Source: Paramacrobiotus metropolitanus (Eukaryota; Tardigrada; Eutardigrada; Parachela; Macrobiotidae). Taken from it: a DNA stretch of 64,000 nucleotides. Where the stretch lies: positions 186,001-250,000 of the forward strand of contig NW_026570348.1 of the NCBI RefSeq assembly GCF_019649055.1. The letters are read 5' to 3'. A program made the position numbers and the translations under genes. The notes below the pieces were generated by a model that made no database searches, had not been told where the DNA came from, and saw only the letters and a program-made list of their open reading frames with translations. Below, piece by piece: positions 41,786 to 53,184 of this stretch; within the stretch, counting starts at the first letter, position 1, and each line of letters begins with the position of its first letter.

Positions 41786-44475
41786 TACTACCTATTACGT
41801 GGCCGTGAAACGCCCCACCCGGCACCGTCATCGGACCCGCGACAAAGACCAGGGCATTTACGGAATGATCCACTTCGACGAACTGGACAACGCCAAGACA
41901 TTTAAAGTGGAGATGCTGAACGCCAACACCGGCACCGGCCGCATCATTCTCACCGGTCCGCTAGGCTACGAGACACAGCCCATGTACCAGCTGCGCATCA
42001 TCGCCATGGACGGGACACCGGCGCTGCAGCGCATCAACACCGCCACCCTGGGGGTGGTGGTGCAGGTGCTGAATACCCAGGACACGCCCTCCGCAATTCA
42101 TCATCTATCCCAGCCTGCAGTATGTCGCAGACATTGTCGCGATTGGGAAGGAGGTGTTTAATGTACTGGCGCAGGCGGTGACCGTGGGATACCGAAACCC
42201 ATACAGTATTCCCTGCAGCCGGCCAATTCACCCTTTGCCATCGATCCGCAGACCGGTGTGGTGTATGCATCGCAACCGTCAGATCGCGAGGCACACACCA
42301 TCGGTGGGACCATGGGGTTGACGATTGTTGCCACGGAGCTGCCGGTCACACCGGGAATTTCGGCATCGGTGCAAGTCAGTATTATTATCGAGGTATAGTC
42401 TTCGGTGTAACGTGTCAAAGGATCGCAGATTTTAAGATCATGTTTTCAGTATTTTTTTTTGCATATCGAACTGCAAAACGAATAACTAACATCATTTTGT
42501 ATTTTGTAGTTAAATGCGCATATATGTTTACTGTACTTGTTCATTTACGAAATGATAAGTATTTTTTAAATATTCTTTAACAGCTTAATGACAAATATTT
42601 TTTTAGTTTAAAAACTTTTTGAATTTTTTACGCAAGTCTATTGATTTTAAAATCGTTTCTCTTCAGGATGTTAACGACTGTCTCCCGCAATTTTATAACG
42701 GCATCCACCCAACCGACACTTATTCAGCTTCCATCCCTGAAAACCGGCAGTCGGCGCTTTAGTCAACATTGAACCGGGTATCACGCCGCGCGTTTTTGAT
42801 TCGGACCAGGGCATCAACGGCTCCTTTGTCCTGACCATCACCGTTGGGATAAAATTTTCGCTTAAGAATCACTAAGTTTAACACGTATTTTGAATATTTA
42901 AAATCTGCGCGTTATTTGGCAGCTGTCACAAATACTGCCAAACTGCCCGTCGCCTGCTCACCGCCTCGGTATGCTATTCCGGTGCTGCCACTCACGCAGA
43001 TTCAAGATAAAAATTACCACAAACGATCATTCTGCAAATCTGCACGCTGCAGTAGTCTGCTTGCGAATAAGTTCCTTGATTTTTTTTTATATCCTGGATT
43101 TGTTGTGATTTTAATAACATTTTGTGATTGCTTGTGGGTGTTTTACCTTCCTCGTGACAAAATCATGCAGGCCCCCCCCACCAGCGAATACTATGGTGAT
43201 TACGCGATCCTATTTGATGTTCCGTCGGACTGCGAACGTCCCGCAACCTGCGGGTTGGTTGGACGATGGGGGGCAGTTCTTTGCCCGTTACGGTCTCGGA
43301 GCGTGGCGACGATACGCAATGGCAGCGCTTCCCGTGTCTGTTAGCAGGGAAAGCGGACATCTGTTGGTCGGCCTGCGCGAAGCTCGCGGTGATGGGGATG
43401 CCTTCGACTTGGCTCGTGACTCCAATGCTATGCGGTAAGAATTTGTCGCTAGTTTTTGGTTCTTCATTGAAATCAGACTTTTATTGCGTTCTTAGAATGC
43501 AGAAAATTTTGTGAACCTAAAACAATTAAATGCGATTATTAAATTTGGTTCGTTATTAAATTATACTCGTAATGCGTGTTCTTTTTTACCACACAAATTT
43601 GGTTTGGTTGTTGGTATTGGTTATTTCTTCGGATTTTGGTTGTTTCTTTCAGTCGTAACTGGCACGAACGTATGTAGTGATGACTGTAATGTCAATGGGA
43701 ACTAAGTTATGTATGTGAAGTGCAAAACACCAATAAAACTGATTATAACGAAGAAAGATATTAAATTTATTTCGTTATTAATTTGTTTATATCAGAATTA
43801 TATTATATTTTTTTGTTTTTGTTATTATCGTTTTCTCGTTTTCTCCCTCCGAGATGCGGCTCTGATTGTTCGTGTTGTTATGTAATTATTTTATTTAATA
43901 TTTGCTATTTGTAGTTATTTTATTTATTTATTTGACGTTCTTCGAATGCTGTTGTTGTTAAGGAATACTGTAAGTTTATTTAGAATTTACGATTTGTAAT
44001 TATTTTAATTTAGTTTGCTATTACATTGTTCAACAATGTAATATGCGTTGAATATGCTCTACCTTATTTTGTTCTTTTTTTAGTTTGATTTTGAGCCATT
44101 CGGGGCACCCTCTGGAACTGGTAGACATTGTTAATGTCGCCGTTAGCGTGCCAGCGCCGAATATCATATACCCAGGTATAAGAAAAATTTTTTGCAGTGT
44201 AAATGTAATTATAGATAGTGTAGCGTGATGGCTTTTTTGTTGCAACTTTTACGGCTTGTCTTCACTTCCTGTAGTTTATATATTGAATTAAGTTATCAGC
44301 TTTATATTGAATTAAGTTATTTTTACAGCGCCCTTACATACTTTTGAAATTCTTTCTTTTTTTGTAACACAGTGACTGTTGATGATCTACATGACCTTTT
44401 ACAGGGCAACCAAATCCGGCCCAAGTGTATCCCGTCCCGGTGCCAAATCCGGCGCCCCAATAAGCCTCTCCATCT
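41786..44475 (+). pseudogene. Decayed cadherin gene, several exons
   Basis: An acceptor at 41785 opens an exon encoding YYLLRGRE. After a frame change come DKDQGIYGMIHFDELDN, TGTGRIILTGPLGYE and MYQLRIIAMDGTP. After NTQDTP the frame shifts to PQFIIYPSLQYVADIVAIGK, and again to FAIDPQTGVVYASQPSDRE. A second block at 42665-42840 reads DVNDCLPQFYNGIHPTD and YSASIPENRQS, then IEPGITPRVFDSDQGINGSF after another shift. These are successive cadherin repeats: DxD calcium sites, LDYE-like strand, DVND linker, IPEN. Candidate further exons lie at 43161-43436, 44093-44166 (HPLELVDIVNVAVSVPAPNI) and 44405-44470 (AQVYPVPVPNPAP), of uncertain membership. At least three frame breaks argue for a pseudogene of an adhesion protein. 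Confidence 0.65.
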
Positions 44476-45756
44476 GCTTCCCCACCATATTCGCACGCAT
44501 TTCCCCCTGAATTCTGTGCTTAACCAGTGTTTCGATTTGCGTGATAGAGAATTTTCGTCGTTAATTTTTCTTCTCTCTGGTTGGCATACATTATATGTAG
44601 GTGGTGGTTATTTATGATCGTAACTGTCGCGCTCCCCTGTTGTTTTGTTGTTTTTTAAGAAAAATTTGATTTAAACTAACACTGCGGTTTTACACGGTAT
44701 GATGAATAACGGAAGAGTACTCGCAGGTCGAATCTGGATTTGATTTGCCGGATAATTTAAGTCGCTCTGGTATTTTTTTGATTGTCGATTTTATTCATAC
44801 CCAACACCTTGGTTTTTGGCGCGTGCTGTGGCTTGCTGCTTCTTTGATTTGTTCTCCATTTGGTAATTTTGGTTGTTCACCCTTTGATAAAACCAGTCAA
44901 ATACCGCGTTTCCCGGGTTGTTGTTGTTGTTGTGTTCGGTTCTCTCAGCTTTAGTGCAGTTGCTGCGTTAAATGGTGGCGGATTAATCTATCCGGTCATA
45001 GCTTGTAAACTGTATATCCTTAACTTTTCCCAAAGTTCCAAATATTTAGTAAAAATTAGAAACCCGCAAGGTCATCTATTTTTCTAATATTAAAATAAAC
45101 TGGAACTTTTTATTGTAAAATGAAGTAAAATTGTTCATAATTATCAGAAAGTTTCATGGATATGCTGGTTAAATTAAAATGAAATTACATAATTACTTTA
45201 ACAGAAAATGAGTTTTTAGTACTTTTCATTATTTTACTTTGGAATCAATCCACACGCGCAACCATTATAGAAAGAGTTATTTGTTATGCTGCTGTAATAT
45301 TCTGAGTCGAGAAAAATTCATTCCTCCAAAAACAACTTTTTGTACGTTTTCCGCAAAACAGCTGCCCGAATAATTCCAGCAGTAATATACGCTGTATACC
45401 TATCGTCCCAAAATTGTCCTGCGTGGTTTATTTTTGTTTGTTTATTTCCGGTTCCTTGTGTCTCTCTAATTGCATGCCCTGTCACCTTGTGTGTTTCATT
45501 ATAGGTCCCAAATTTAGAGAGCATCTGCATGATAATAACAAAAACTTGTGACAAATTCTGTGTTTCTGCATGTTTTAACAGTAAGTGCACGAGCTGTCAG
45601 TGTATATATGAATGTTTGTTGTGACGGTCTGATTAACGACGTCGTGCGTGACCTTTCTTCCTTCCTTTAATCCTTCTCCTGGTTTGGGACTTTCCTATTT
45701 TTTCTGTGGGATATTTTGTTGCTTTTTATGTTGGCGTTTTCATTTGTTCCACACAG

Positions 45757-45809
45757 AAAACTTGACAATGGGTGGCGGCAAGAAGAAAGTCGAAGCCAAA
45801 AATCATTAA
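45757..45809 (+). pseudogene. Duplicated SERCA alternative terminal exon, orphaned
   Basis: The 53-bp coding part, its acceptor CACACAG and the following 3' untranslated sequence match 14621-14673. No SERCA exon lies upstream in this arm; the sequence before the breakpoint is decayed cadherin. It is therefore an exon without its gene, unless it is joined to some other upstream transcript. The reading frame, including the stop, is fully preserved. Confidence 0.8.
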
Positions 45810-46050
45810 GCGCAGCGCTGTTATATTATTTTACACGCGATCCTGTGTCATTTTTGTTGCAAATTATTCGGCATAATCAAATCCCTCCTCGATGATGAAA
45901 CCATACCCTCTTTGCAAACCTGATCTGATGTTGGAAAATTATATATATATCGTCCATAAAAAACCATGCCAAAAAAACCTGGAAAAAAGCACTGGAGAAT
46001 TTGTATCCGATGTTAAATCTCCCTTGTGCTACGTTTTCGAACTGTTGTTT

Positions 46051-46108
46051 CGGCGGCGCGCCAAAACCCGGCGCTCGGCGCGCCAGTTATCTTCCCGGCG
46101 GCGCGCCA
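46051..46108. repeat. GGCGCGCC-rich insertion in duplication arm 2
   Basis: Three GGCGCGCC octamers occur within about 55 bp. Arm 1 has only one, at the matching place near 14922. The block looks like a local duplication of the 3' untranslated sequence. Confidence 0.7.
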
Positions 46109-47938
46109 AAACCACGGTGGATTATCATCATGCAGAATGAGTTTTTCGTTGTGGTTCTGTTTTTTTTTCTTCGGCGGAAACAGATCGTCCGAGCTGTTGT
46201 CCGCGGTAGCGTTGCGTTTTTCCACTGTGTGCCTCGGCTGTTTTATTTAAATAATGTTAATATTATTATTATTAGTGTTAGATACTGTACCGGCTCTGTT
46301 GAATGATAACCACCGGAAGTGCTTCCATTTGGTGCCTTAGTTAATACTGCAGTAGCGTGGTGAAATGTATAGCTAGTGCTGCTCTTATATGCTCCCGGTT
46401 TGTTCTTTAGTTTTGTTGGGTTTAAATGGGTTCTACAAAAATATATACGTGGCCTTAATTACGTGCTGTTGCAACATGACCAGCCTTTGGATTTAATTTT
46501 GTGAGTCGGCTTATAGTCAGCGCGGTTAGGTTTAGTTCGCAATAAAGTTAGAAAAACTGTAAAGCAGCGGCTGTCTAGTTTTAGCCTACCGTTACCCGAA
46601 TGGCGTATTCAGTTAATCGATGTCATTTAAGAAGTATGGGACATATAAAAATTCATTTTTTAATTTCCACGAAATGTTAAAATTGTAATTAGACCGTCCG
46701 AAGATTCAGCTTGTTGAATTAAAGCTATCGAAATGTAATTGTATAAACAAATTGGCGGGTGCATAACCAACTCGGCACCGGAAATGGCCCTTGATTTTAT
46801 GTGCGAGTACAAATTTGAGGCAAATACCTGCTGCAACCAAATCGAAATCGTGAAAAAAGCCGCTACTATCCCTATTAATCTTTGCGATCATAAGCGGAAT
46901 AATTAAAAAAATCTTTGGAGAGACTCATATGGCTTTGGACAATTTTATGCAGTTTCTCCAGACCATCCCGTACGCCCGATACATCCACAATTTCGTATGC
47001 CAGAATGACGAACGATGCCATGTACGTTAAGGTCTACAAGCATCAGGCTGTAATTTATATCGGCGTTTCCGGCTCCGCTTACGTTGCGAAGGTCGACTGC
47101 AAAAATCTTAAAACCAAACAAACTTGCTAGAAGTTTTTACCTTAGCGATGAAGTGCCACGTTATCCGGCACACATGTCCAGCATAGAAAACCGGTACGGC
47201 TTTTTCGCTGATTTTTCCTAGTCGCTGGAAATCCTCACCGAGAGTCGGTGCTTCCTAGAGCAACAGTCGCATAATAATATCTATATATATATATAGGTAC
47301 ATATTGCTTTCATTGCAGTATGTGATGCTGTAACATGACTACGAGTAGCTTTTTGATTCATGCTGCAGTGCGATTTATATGCATACGGACTCGTACTTGC
47401 TACATACGTATACAACGGCTTGGACGCTAGTTTGCAATGTACAATAGTAGGAGAATTTGTAGTGTAATGGCTGCGTATCTCATCGCTCACCGAAACTGCG
47501 TATTAACTAGCAAATCGCTTCTACAAAGTACTGACAAAGCATAAACTGGCATTTAAAAAGTACTTCGTTTTTTTAATTCGTCAAAAGCAATAACGCTCTG
47601 CAAAAATATTCCGTGTCGTAACTCAAAAATAAAAATAATTGTCGCTTATCTACTGTATATAATCGCGTAAAGTGAGTATTTTGTGACTGGATTTGTCCGA
47701 TTTAACGTGCGAACTGCTTTTCGCTTTCTATTCAGATGAAACAATTTTTAATGCCTTACTGCGGCTGATGGCCTCTCCACATCTCCCAAGCGATTCAATT
47801 GAACGACACCCCACAGTCGATAATAACCATCGGCAATCTGCTGACCCTGCAGTGTATGAAAATTACGAGTATACAGCATGTACAGTACAAATACAACCTG
47901 TTGTAATGCGTACGGTTATACCCGCAGCGCCCATCGTG

Positions 47939-49039
47939 TCACGAGAAATATTTATATAATCGGTGTGCAATCGAAATACATACACAAGGATTTACCGTCT
48001 GTTCAACTTGTGCCATGGGGATCAAACACACCGTGGCGTGCGACAGGAACACCATAACAGCATAAACAACCGGGATCCGTACATACAGCGGCGACAATTT
48101 CTGCTCTTCATAGGCAAAGCCCGCCACGAGCGTGGCCACATTGCCGAACGCGGTCAGACAGTCCAGTCCGTAAATAAAAAACAACGCCCGACTGAAGGCC
48201 GCATTCAACCGCTCACACAGCGCCACTGTCTCGTAGTGCATATTCCCCATTTGCGCTACATCCGCACTCAACAAGACGCTTTTCTCCGGGGAAATACTGC
48301 GCAATTTACTCAGTAGTTGATTCTGCCAAGTCAGGATGAGCTGCAGCGTCTGGTTTTGGAAGTGCGCAAAGGTCATCTGAGTGCCTAACAGCAGCTGCGT
48401 CAATAACAGCGGTCCGGTATTAAAAATCCACCAAAATATGACAAACTGGTAAACTATGAACACAATCGGCACCGGCTCGAAGGAATCGGCAGCGTAAAAC
48501 GAAATCTGTCGGCCGATGAGAATGGATATTTGCGTGTAGGACCACACGACTGCAGTCATAATCAGCAGTAAACACGTCCCGGCTCCGAAGATCCTGACGG
48601 ACGGTGGTTGGGTGGTTGACTGCGTGAGGCGATCAAACTGTGCCAAGATCTCGTGCCAGGCGTCGCGCTTTATGTACAGGATAGTTAAAACAGCCGCCGC
48701 ACGGAGGTTGACCAGTACAACGGTGCTGGCAATGGCCGCTTGGATGATTACATTGTTCGTGGGGAAGTACCAGTCGGTACGACCCAGACGGGTGATGATT
48801 AGGAAGCACACGGCGGAGCAGCATATCCATGAACCCGTTATTAGTAGGAGGCCGACAATGCGGGACAGTATGTCAAGAATGTTTGTTATTTTGGGGGTGA
48901 ATGCTCGGGGATAAAGCACAGCAATGGGCACGAAACCGGTGATACAGAGGATACATAGTTCCCAGCGTAGCGTTTGCTTGGGAATCAGATTCCGCTGCAT
49001 TGCATACGGGTAGTCTAGCGCTACGGCATATTCCAGAAT
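47939..49039 (-). CDS. Seven-transmembrane chemoreceptor-like protein (gustatory-receptor-like)
   Basis: This is one long open exon. The first ATG (49000) gives 353 residues, but the frame stays open to an acceptor (CTCTGTTAG) at about 49040, so an upstream exon is likely. Seven hydrophobic spans can be counted: CILCITGFVPIAVL; IVGLLLITGSWICCSAVCFL; AAIASTVVLVNLRAAAVL; CLLLIMTAVVWSYTQISIL; VFIVYQFVIFWWIF; ALFFIYGLDCLTAFGNVATL; VVYAVMVFLSHATVCLIP. A long charged loop between spans 5 and 6 (LTWQNQLLSKLRS) resembles the arrangement of invertebrate gustatory-type receptors, which have a cytosolic N-terminus. There is no DRY or NPxxY, so it is not class A. The TYxxxxxQF signature is not visible, so the family call is tentative. 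The duplicate at 16997-17940 is broken. Confidence 0.65.
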   Translation of the reverse strand: MLEYAVALDYPYAMQRNLIPKQTLRWELCILCITGFVPIAVLYPRAFTPKITNILDILSRIVGLLLITGSWICCSAVCFLIITRLGRTDWYFPTNNVIIQAAIASTVVLVNLRAAAVLTILYIKRDAWHEILAQFDRLTQSTTQPPSVRIFGAGTCLLLIMTAVVWSYTQISILIGRQISFYAADSFEPVPIVFIVYQFVIFWWIFNTGPLLLTQLLLGTQMTFAHFQNQTLQLILTWQNQLLSKLRSISPEKSVLLSADVAQMGNMHYETVALCERLNAAFSRALFFIYGLDCLTAFGNVATLVAGFAYEEQKLSPLYVRIPVVYAVMVFLSHATVCLIPMAQVEQTVNPCVCISIAHRLYKYFS

Positions 49040-50170
49040 CTAACAGAGAAACTGTTTCAATCTACAGAAACCACCGTTATTAAATTTTAATTTTCCTTTA
49101 CAAGATTTCGCAGCTGGGTAAAAATGCAAGCGCTCATAAACCGTAAAGTTTGAAACTGCATATTTGTGCAGCTGTCATCTAACATCTGAAAGTATTAAAA
49201 TGGAGTAGCTGTTACATGAAACGGGAGGCTGGGCTGCCGATCCGCCACATGGTACATTTGTACTGCAGCATCCATCAGTGCTTCATAGTTCATAAGATGC
49301 ACTCGTATCACGCAGATGGGCGTCTTTGACTTGGCTATGGTTTTCGGTACGGCACGTACGAATTACGAGTACAGCATCACAACAACATCTGGGAAGTGAA
49401 AGTGGACTGGAAACCGGTGTGACGGCGCCGGTATATGCAGTCCTACAGAGTACTTACAGACTGGAGACTTCTTACAGGTATCGGTACAATAAGTACTGGA
49501 ATACTGGACGCGGTGCAATGCGCCAGCGATTCCCAGGATAATCTGTACATTCGTAATCGCCAACAGGCGTATGTGAAGTTCACATTGTGAACCATTTTAT
49601 ACAATTTGTTAATTTGCTGTGGAGGATGGTTGCATATCGCTTTCCAGATGAACGGTTATGAAACGGTTTTATAACCGTTCATATGGAGAGCGATGGGTTA
49701 GTGCCAGTACTCTCTTCCTTTGAAATTTTTATTGCTCTCTTCTGTCCTTAGCTGTCTACTCGGGTAGGTTTTTGAATATTCTGTTAATATTTATACCGGT
49801 TTTTACACTTTTTGTGTTTACAGTTCTTGCACTAAATCAATCACAAATTTACAATAACCACCATCATACATACTTTTGCTGCTTCAGCAGTTCAAGCTAC
49901 ATGTCAAATGTCAAATAATGTCATTTCATAATGGCAAATTGTAAATTATTATTGAGCGTCCTAAACGAGGAAAAAGGGTTCGCTTAAAATGCCGGGTCTC
50001 GCGGTAGGTAAAGAGTTTTGGATGCCAGTTGGTCATCACGTGAACAGACAACAATTTTTATGCTATACAAAAAATGTATCAATGGTTGAAATTTAAGAAT
50101 TAGCCATCTCCTCAGGCCAAAAGGCAAAGGTCTGGCATTTGCTGCGCATGCCGGGTTGGTTGCATGTTAT
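49040..50170. other. Intergenic, no recognised gene
   Basis: No exon for the upstream part of the receptor was found. An imperfect palindrome with about 24-bp arms lies at 49636-49692 around GAACGGTTAT. Confidence 0.4.
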
Positions 50171-51864
50171 TTACATGTGCGTTTCCGATACGCTCGTTCT
50201 GATTGCTGATGGCCCGCTTGGATCGGGTATATTATTGCTACTGCGTGATTCTGACGCTGACTTTGCCACAAGATGTTCCCGCCCACTCCGCCGCCGTTGA
50301 CTCCCGGTAACAGTACCGCGGATACTGTTCTTCAGCGCTTCCACAGGGCGCTTGATACTGAGTACTGTCCGGCGAAATTCCGCCCGGTATCGATGACTGA
50401 CGGTGAGATATAAAAAGAAATTGATAGAATAATTCGTTAACAAGGTAATGTTGCAGAACGGCGTGGCGAACTTCTTGGCGGATTCGTCAAAAGGACGAAC
50501 GCCCAGTGTATCTGCTAAGGCCAGGGAGTTGACGCATAAACTGGAGAACATGGCAATCAAATACAGCACGGCACTGCTTAGCAGAAGGATATTGGTGTTC
50601 CATGTCCGAACGCTGGGCCGGCGATGCAAGCGCGCGGAAACCCGCCCGATATCGCGATGTTGCCGCTTGGCTATGGCCATGATCAGGACGGCATTAATTA
50701 TCAGTAATCCGAAAAATTTCACGAAGACCATTGTCATCTGCAAAAAACGTTGCCAGCTGTTATTTGTCATCCGGTAGAAATAAAACCATTTTGTTTCTAC
50801 CTCTGCGCCAAACTGAACTTCGTCCCATTTCATTATCCAACGCGGTTGACCTTTTTCCAACCTACAGCAAGGTAGTGAATAATAGCAAGGTTCTTTTCTT
50901 TTTCGCAGCCAATATCAGTGTAATCCGCAAATACGTACTGTTTCACGAATTCCTCTACGCTGAAAATAACGGAAAGGACAAAAAGAATAACTACGATGGT
51001 ATTGGCCGTTGACGCACTGGTCAGCTTCTTAGTCCACAGTGGTTTCAGCACAGCAATTAGTCGTTCCAGGGAGAACGTCAGTAAGACCCTGCGTACAAAG
51101 CAAAATTCATGATAAACCCGGTAGCAAATTCCCATAATTATCAGACTGTTGATATATTCCGTAACTATGCCTGAAATCCAACGCTTTCGTCGTCCATATG
51201 TGACGCTTTTAACGAAATAACCACTGATGTCTGGATACATTTTGACAGGTTGACTGCAACCATTACCAATCGCAAAACTGCATAAACGTTTCCTGTATCC
51301 ACCCTTGTCCAATCATAAAGCTTGTTGTGATGCGTTTGTTAGCTTTGGTGTGGTATGCCAACCGGAAGGCGCTGCTAATATTCCATAAGAATAATGGAAA
51401 ATACACCCATCTACAACAATAAATACCGGTGACTTTCGCATTTATTAAATAACATCCTGCCATAGCACAATGTAAAGTATGGTACTAGATAATGACGTAT
51501 TTATCACTGATCAGGCTAATGGTTGTTTACATAAGTACATGTACATACGAGTATTACTGCTTTCTAAATGATCCAAAATTTTGACTAAGATTCGCTGGTT
51601 CTGGAATTTTCCTTCTTACAGTATAACGATATCGCTGATGGCCATGGCGATCATGTATGACGTGGTGCTGCTCCTCTTCGTCTCGCGAATCAGTACAATC
51701 AAATTCAGACTATTGCCAACCGTACAACAGGTTAGCAGAATCGGATACACTATCCACCACAAATAATGTGCGCCGGCAATCTGGTCATCGGAAAACGCTT
51801 TATCAGACGTGATGTTGAGATTGCAAGCATCTCCACAAACAGCCGTGCCATTATTGATGAACAT
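50171..51864 (-). CDS. Class A GPCR, peptide-receptor-like (copy A)
   Basis: Five exons in coding order: 51864-51620, 51410-51267, 51088-50939, 50861-50801 and 50737-50171. Phases are consistent and the product is about 388 residues. Exon 1 has an N-glycosylated ectodomain, TM1 (YPILLTCCTVGNSLNLIVL) and the start of TM2 (YMIAMAISD). Exon 2 finishes TM2 and starts TM3. Exon 3 holds FSLERLIAVLKPLW (ERL in place of DRY) and TM4. Exon 4 is a small extracellular-loop exon, exactly 61 nt in all three paralogs. Exon 5 has TM5-7, with NYSINFFLYL in the NPxxY place, and a Ser/Arg-rich tail. The layout resembles FMRFamide-type peptide receptors. TM6 lacks the usual CWxP. The ligand is unknown. It is the most diverged of the three. 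Confidence 0.85.
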
Positions 51865-53184
51865 GGCTTAAAGATATCATCAAAAATCCGAAGTTTCCGC
51901 TATGTTTTAGTAAATATTATAGGTACTCGAAACTTCCTTACCATACATTAAAGTTTTTCTGTCAATTCTCGCATGCAGCCAAGCCGCATGCGTCTGGTTT
52001 TCAGTTTAGTTACTTGAAACTTAACTTGTCGAGCCTCTGGCAGTATCATAAAAAGCGTCAAATGCTACACTGCCGAGAGCAAACCAATTATATGCAAAGT
52101 CGATTCATGTTTGTAAATTTTTTTGAATTAGTAGTATTTCTTAAAAAATGGCATTTCTTATTAGACGACCATGAACTTGACTATCACGCTGATTTATCAC
52201 GCCTTTCAAAACTGCATGTCCACTAATTTCAGTTTCAGCAATGCGCATTATGATTTAATTATTCGCACTAAAAATACACCCAAAACATGGGTTGCGCTCT
52301 TATGATCATATACGCACGTACCTAAACAGGTACCTACTACCTGTCCTAGTGTACTTCCGCCATGATACTGTGAATTATATCGTGCAGTTGAACTTTGATG
52401 CCTGCCTGATATTCAAATTTTTGCTGATAAAACAAAAAAAAAGATTCTGTAAAAAGCAGCCGGCTGTAACTAAAGCTCCGGGCAAAGATTCACTTTGGTG
52501 AGGCATATGCGGTTAAAGTCAAAATTTTCGGAAGTGAGTTGTGCGATGCAGCATTAGCAATGCGGTTTTTGTGCGTTGGACAATATCGGTGGAATTTAAG
52601 CAGTATGGTACAGGTACAATGTACGTGCTACGATACCAGCCAGCATAATTTTACCGAATACATACGCTTTATCATGCCTGTATGATTGTGCATAAATGCT
52701 ACTCCATAATCCATAACAAAATAATTTGACGTAAGTACAGATACATGCATTAAAAAACCGTCCCCCGGCAAAAAACTGGAGCAAACTTCCTGTCGGTACT
52801 GTGTCATGTAATAGACGAGGAGCTCAGAAAGAATCGTGCTTTGTTATTTCGGCATGGTTATTGATGAAGCGCGCGATTTCCAATATAAATATGCAATGCG
52901 CGCAAAGTCCTGTGTACTACAGTGGTTTTCATCTCGTATTCAAGGACATAGGTCAGTAACGTGTACCGTGCGAAAGATCTATGTACAATGTTGTTTTAAA
53001 TGAAAGACACACTACAGATATGCATAAGTTTGAGGCTTCTTTTAAAAACCACTCTACTGCTTCGTTGCATGGTGACCTTGGAGAAATAGCGAAGTACAGT
53101 TGCGTTTGCATTGTGCTTTGCTTCATGTCAAACATTCAACTGATTTTGCGGTACTTACAACATTAACAGCCTTGTTTTAAGACA
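51865..53184. other. Intergenic between GPCR copy A and the MORN gene
   Basis: This contains the 5' flanks of two divergently read genes. No further gene, tRNA or repeat with clear ends was seen. Confidence 0.4.

Larger units (their letters stand above)
44505..48975. repeat. Segmental duplication, arm 2
   Basis: This is the partner of 12975-17945, about 31 kb away in direct orientation. It lacks the MITE, so the uninterrupted TATATA site is seen at 47656-47661. It carries an extra short block rich in GGCGCGCC near 46051-46108 and an intact receptor frame. Confidence 0.9.

Noticed and set aside
51089-51266. A possible extra exon in GPCR copy A between exons 2 and 3
   Set aside because: A frame is open there, but joining exon 2 directly to exon 3 is in phase in all three paralogs and gives a normal TM3 (CDW, VLL, ER), so no exon is needed.
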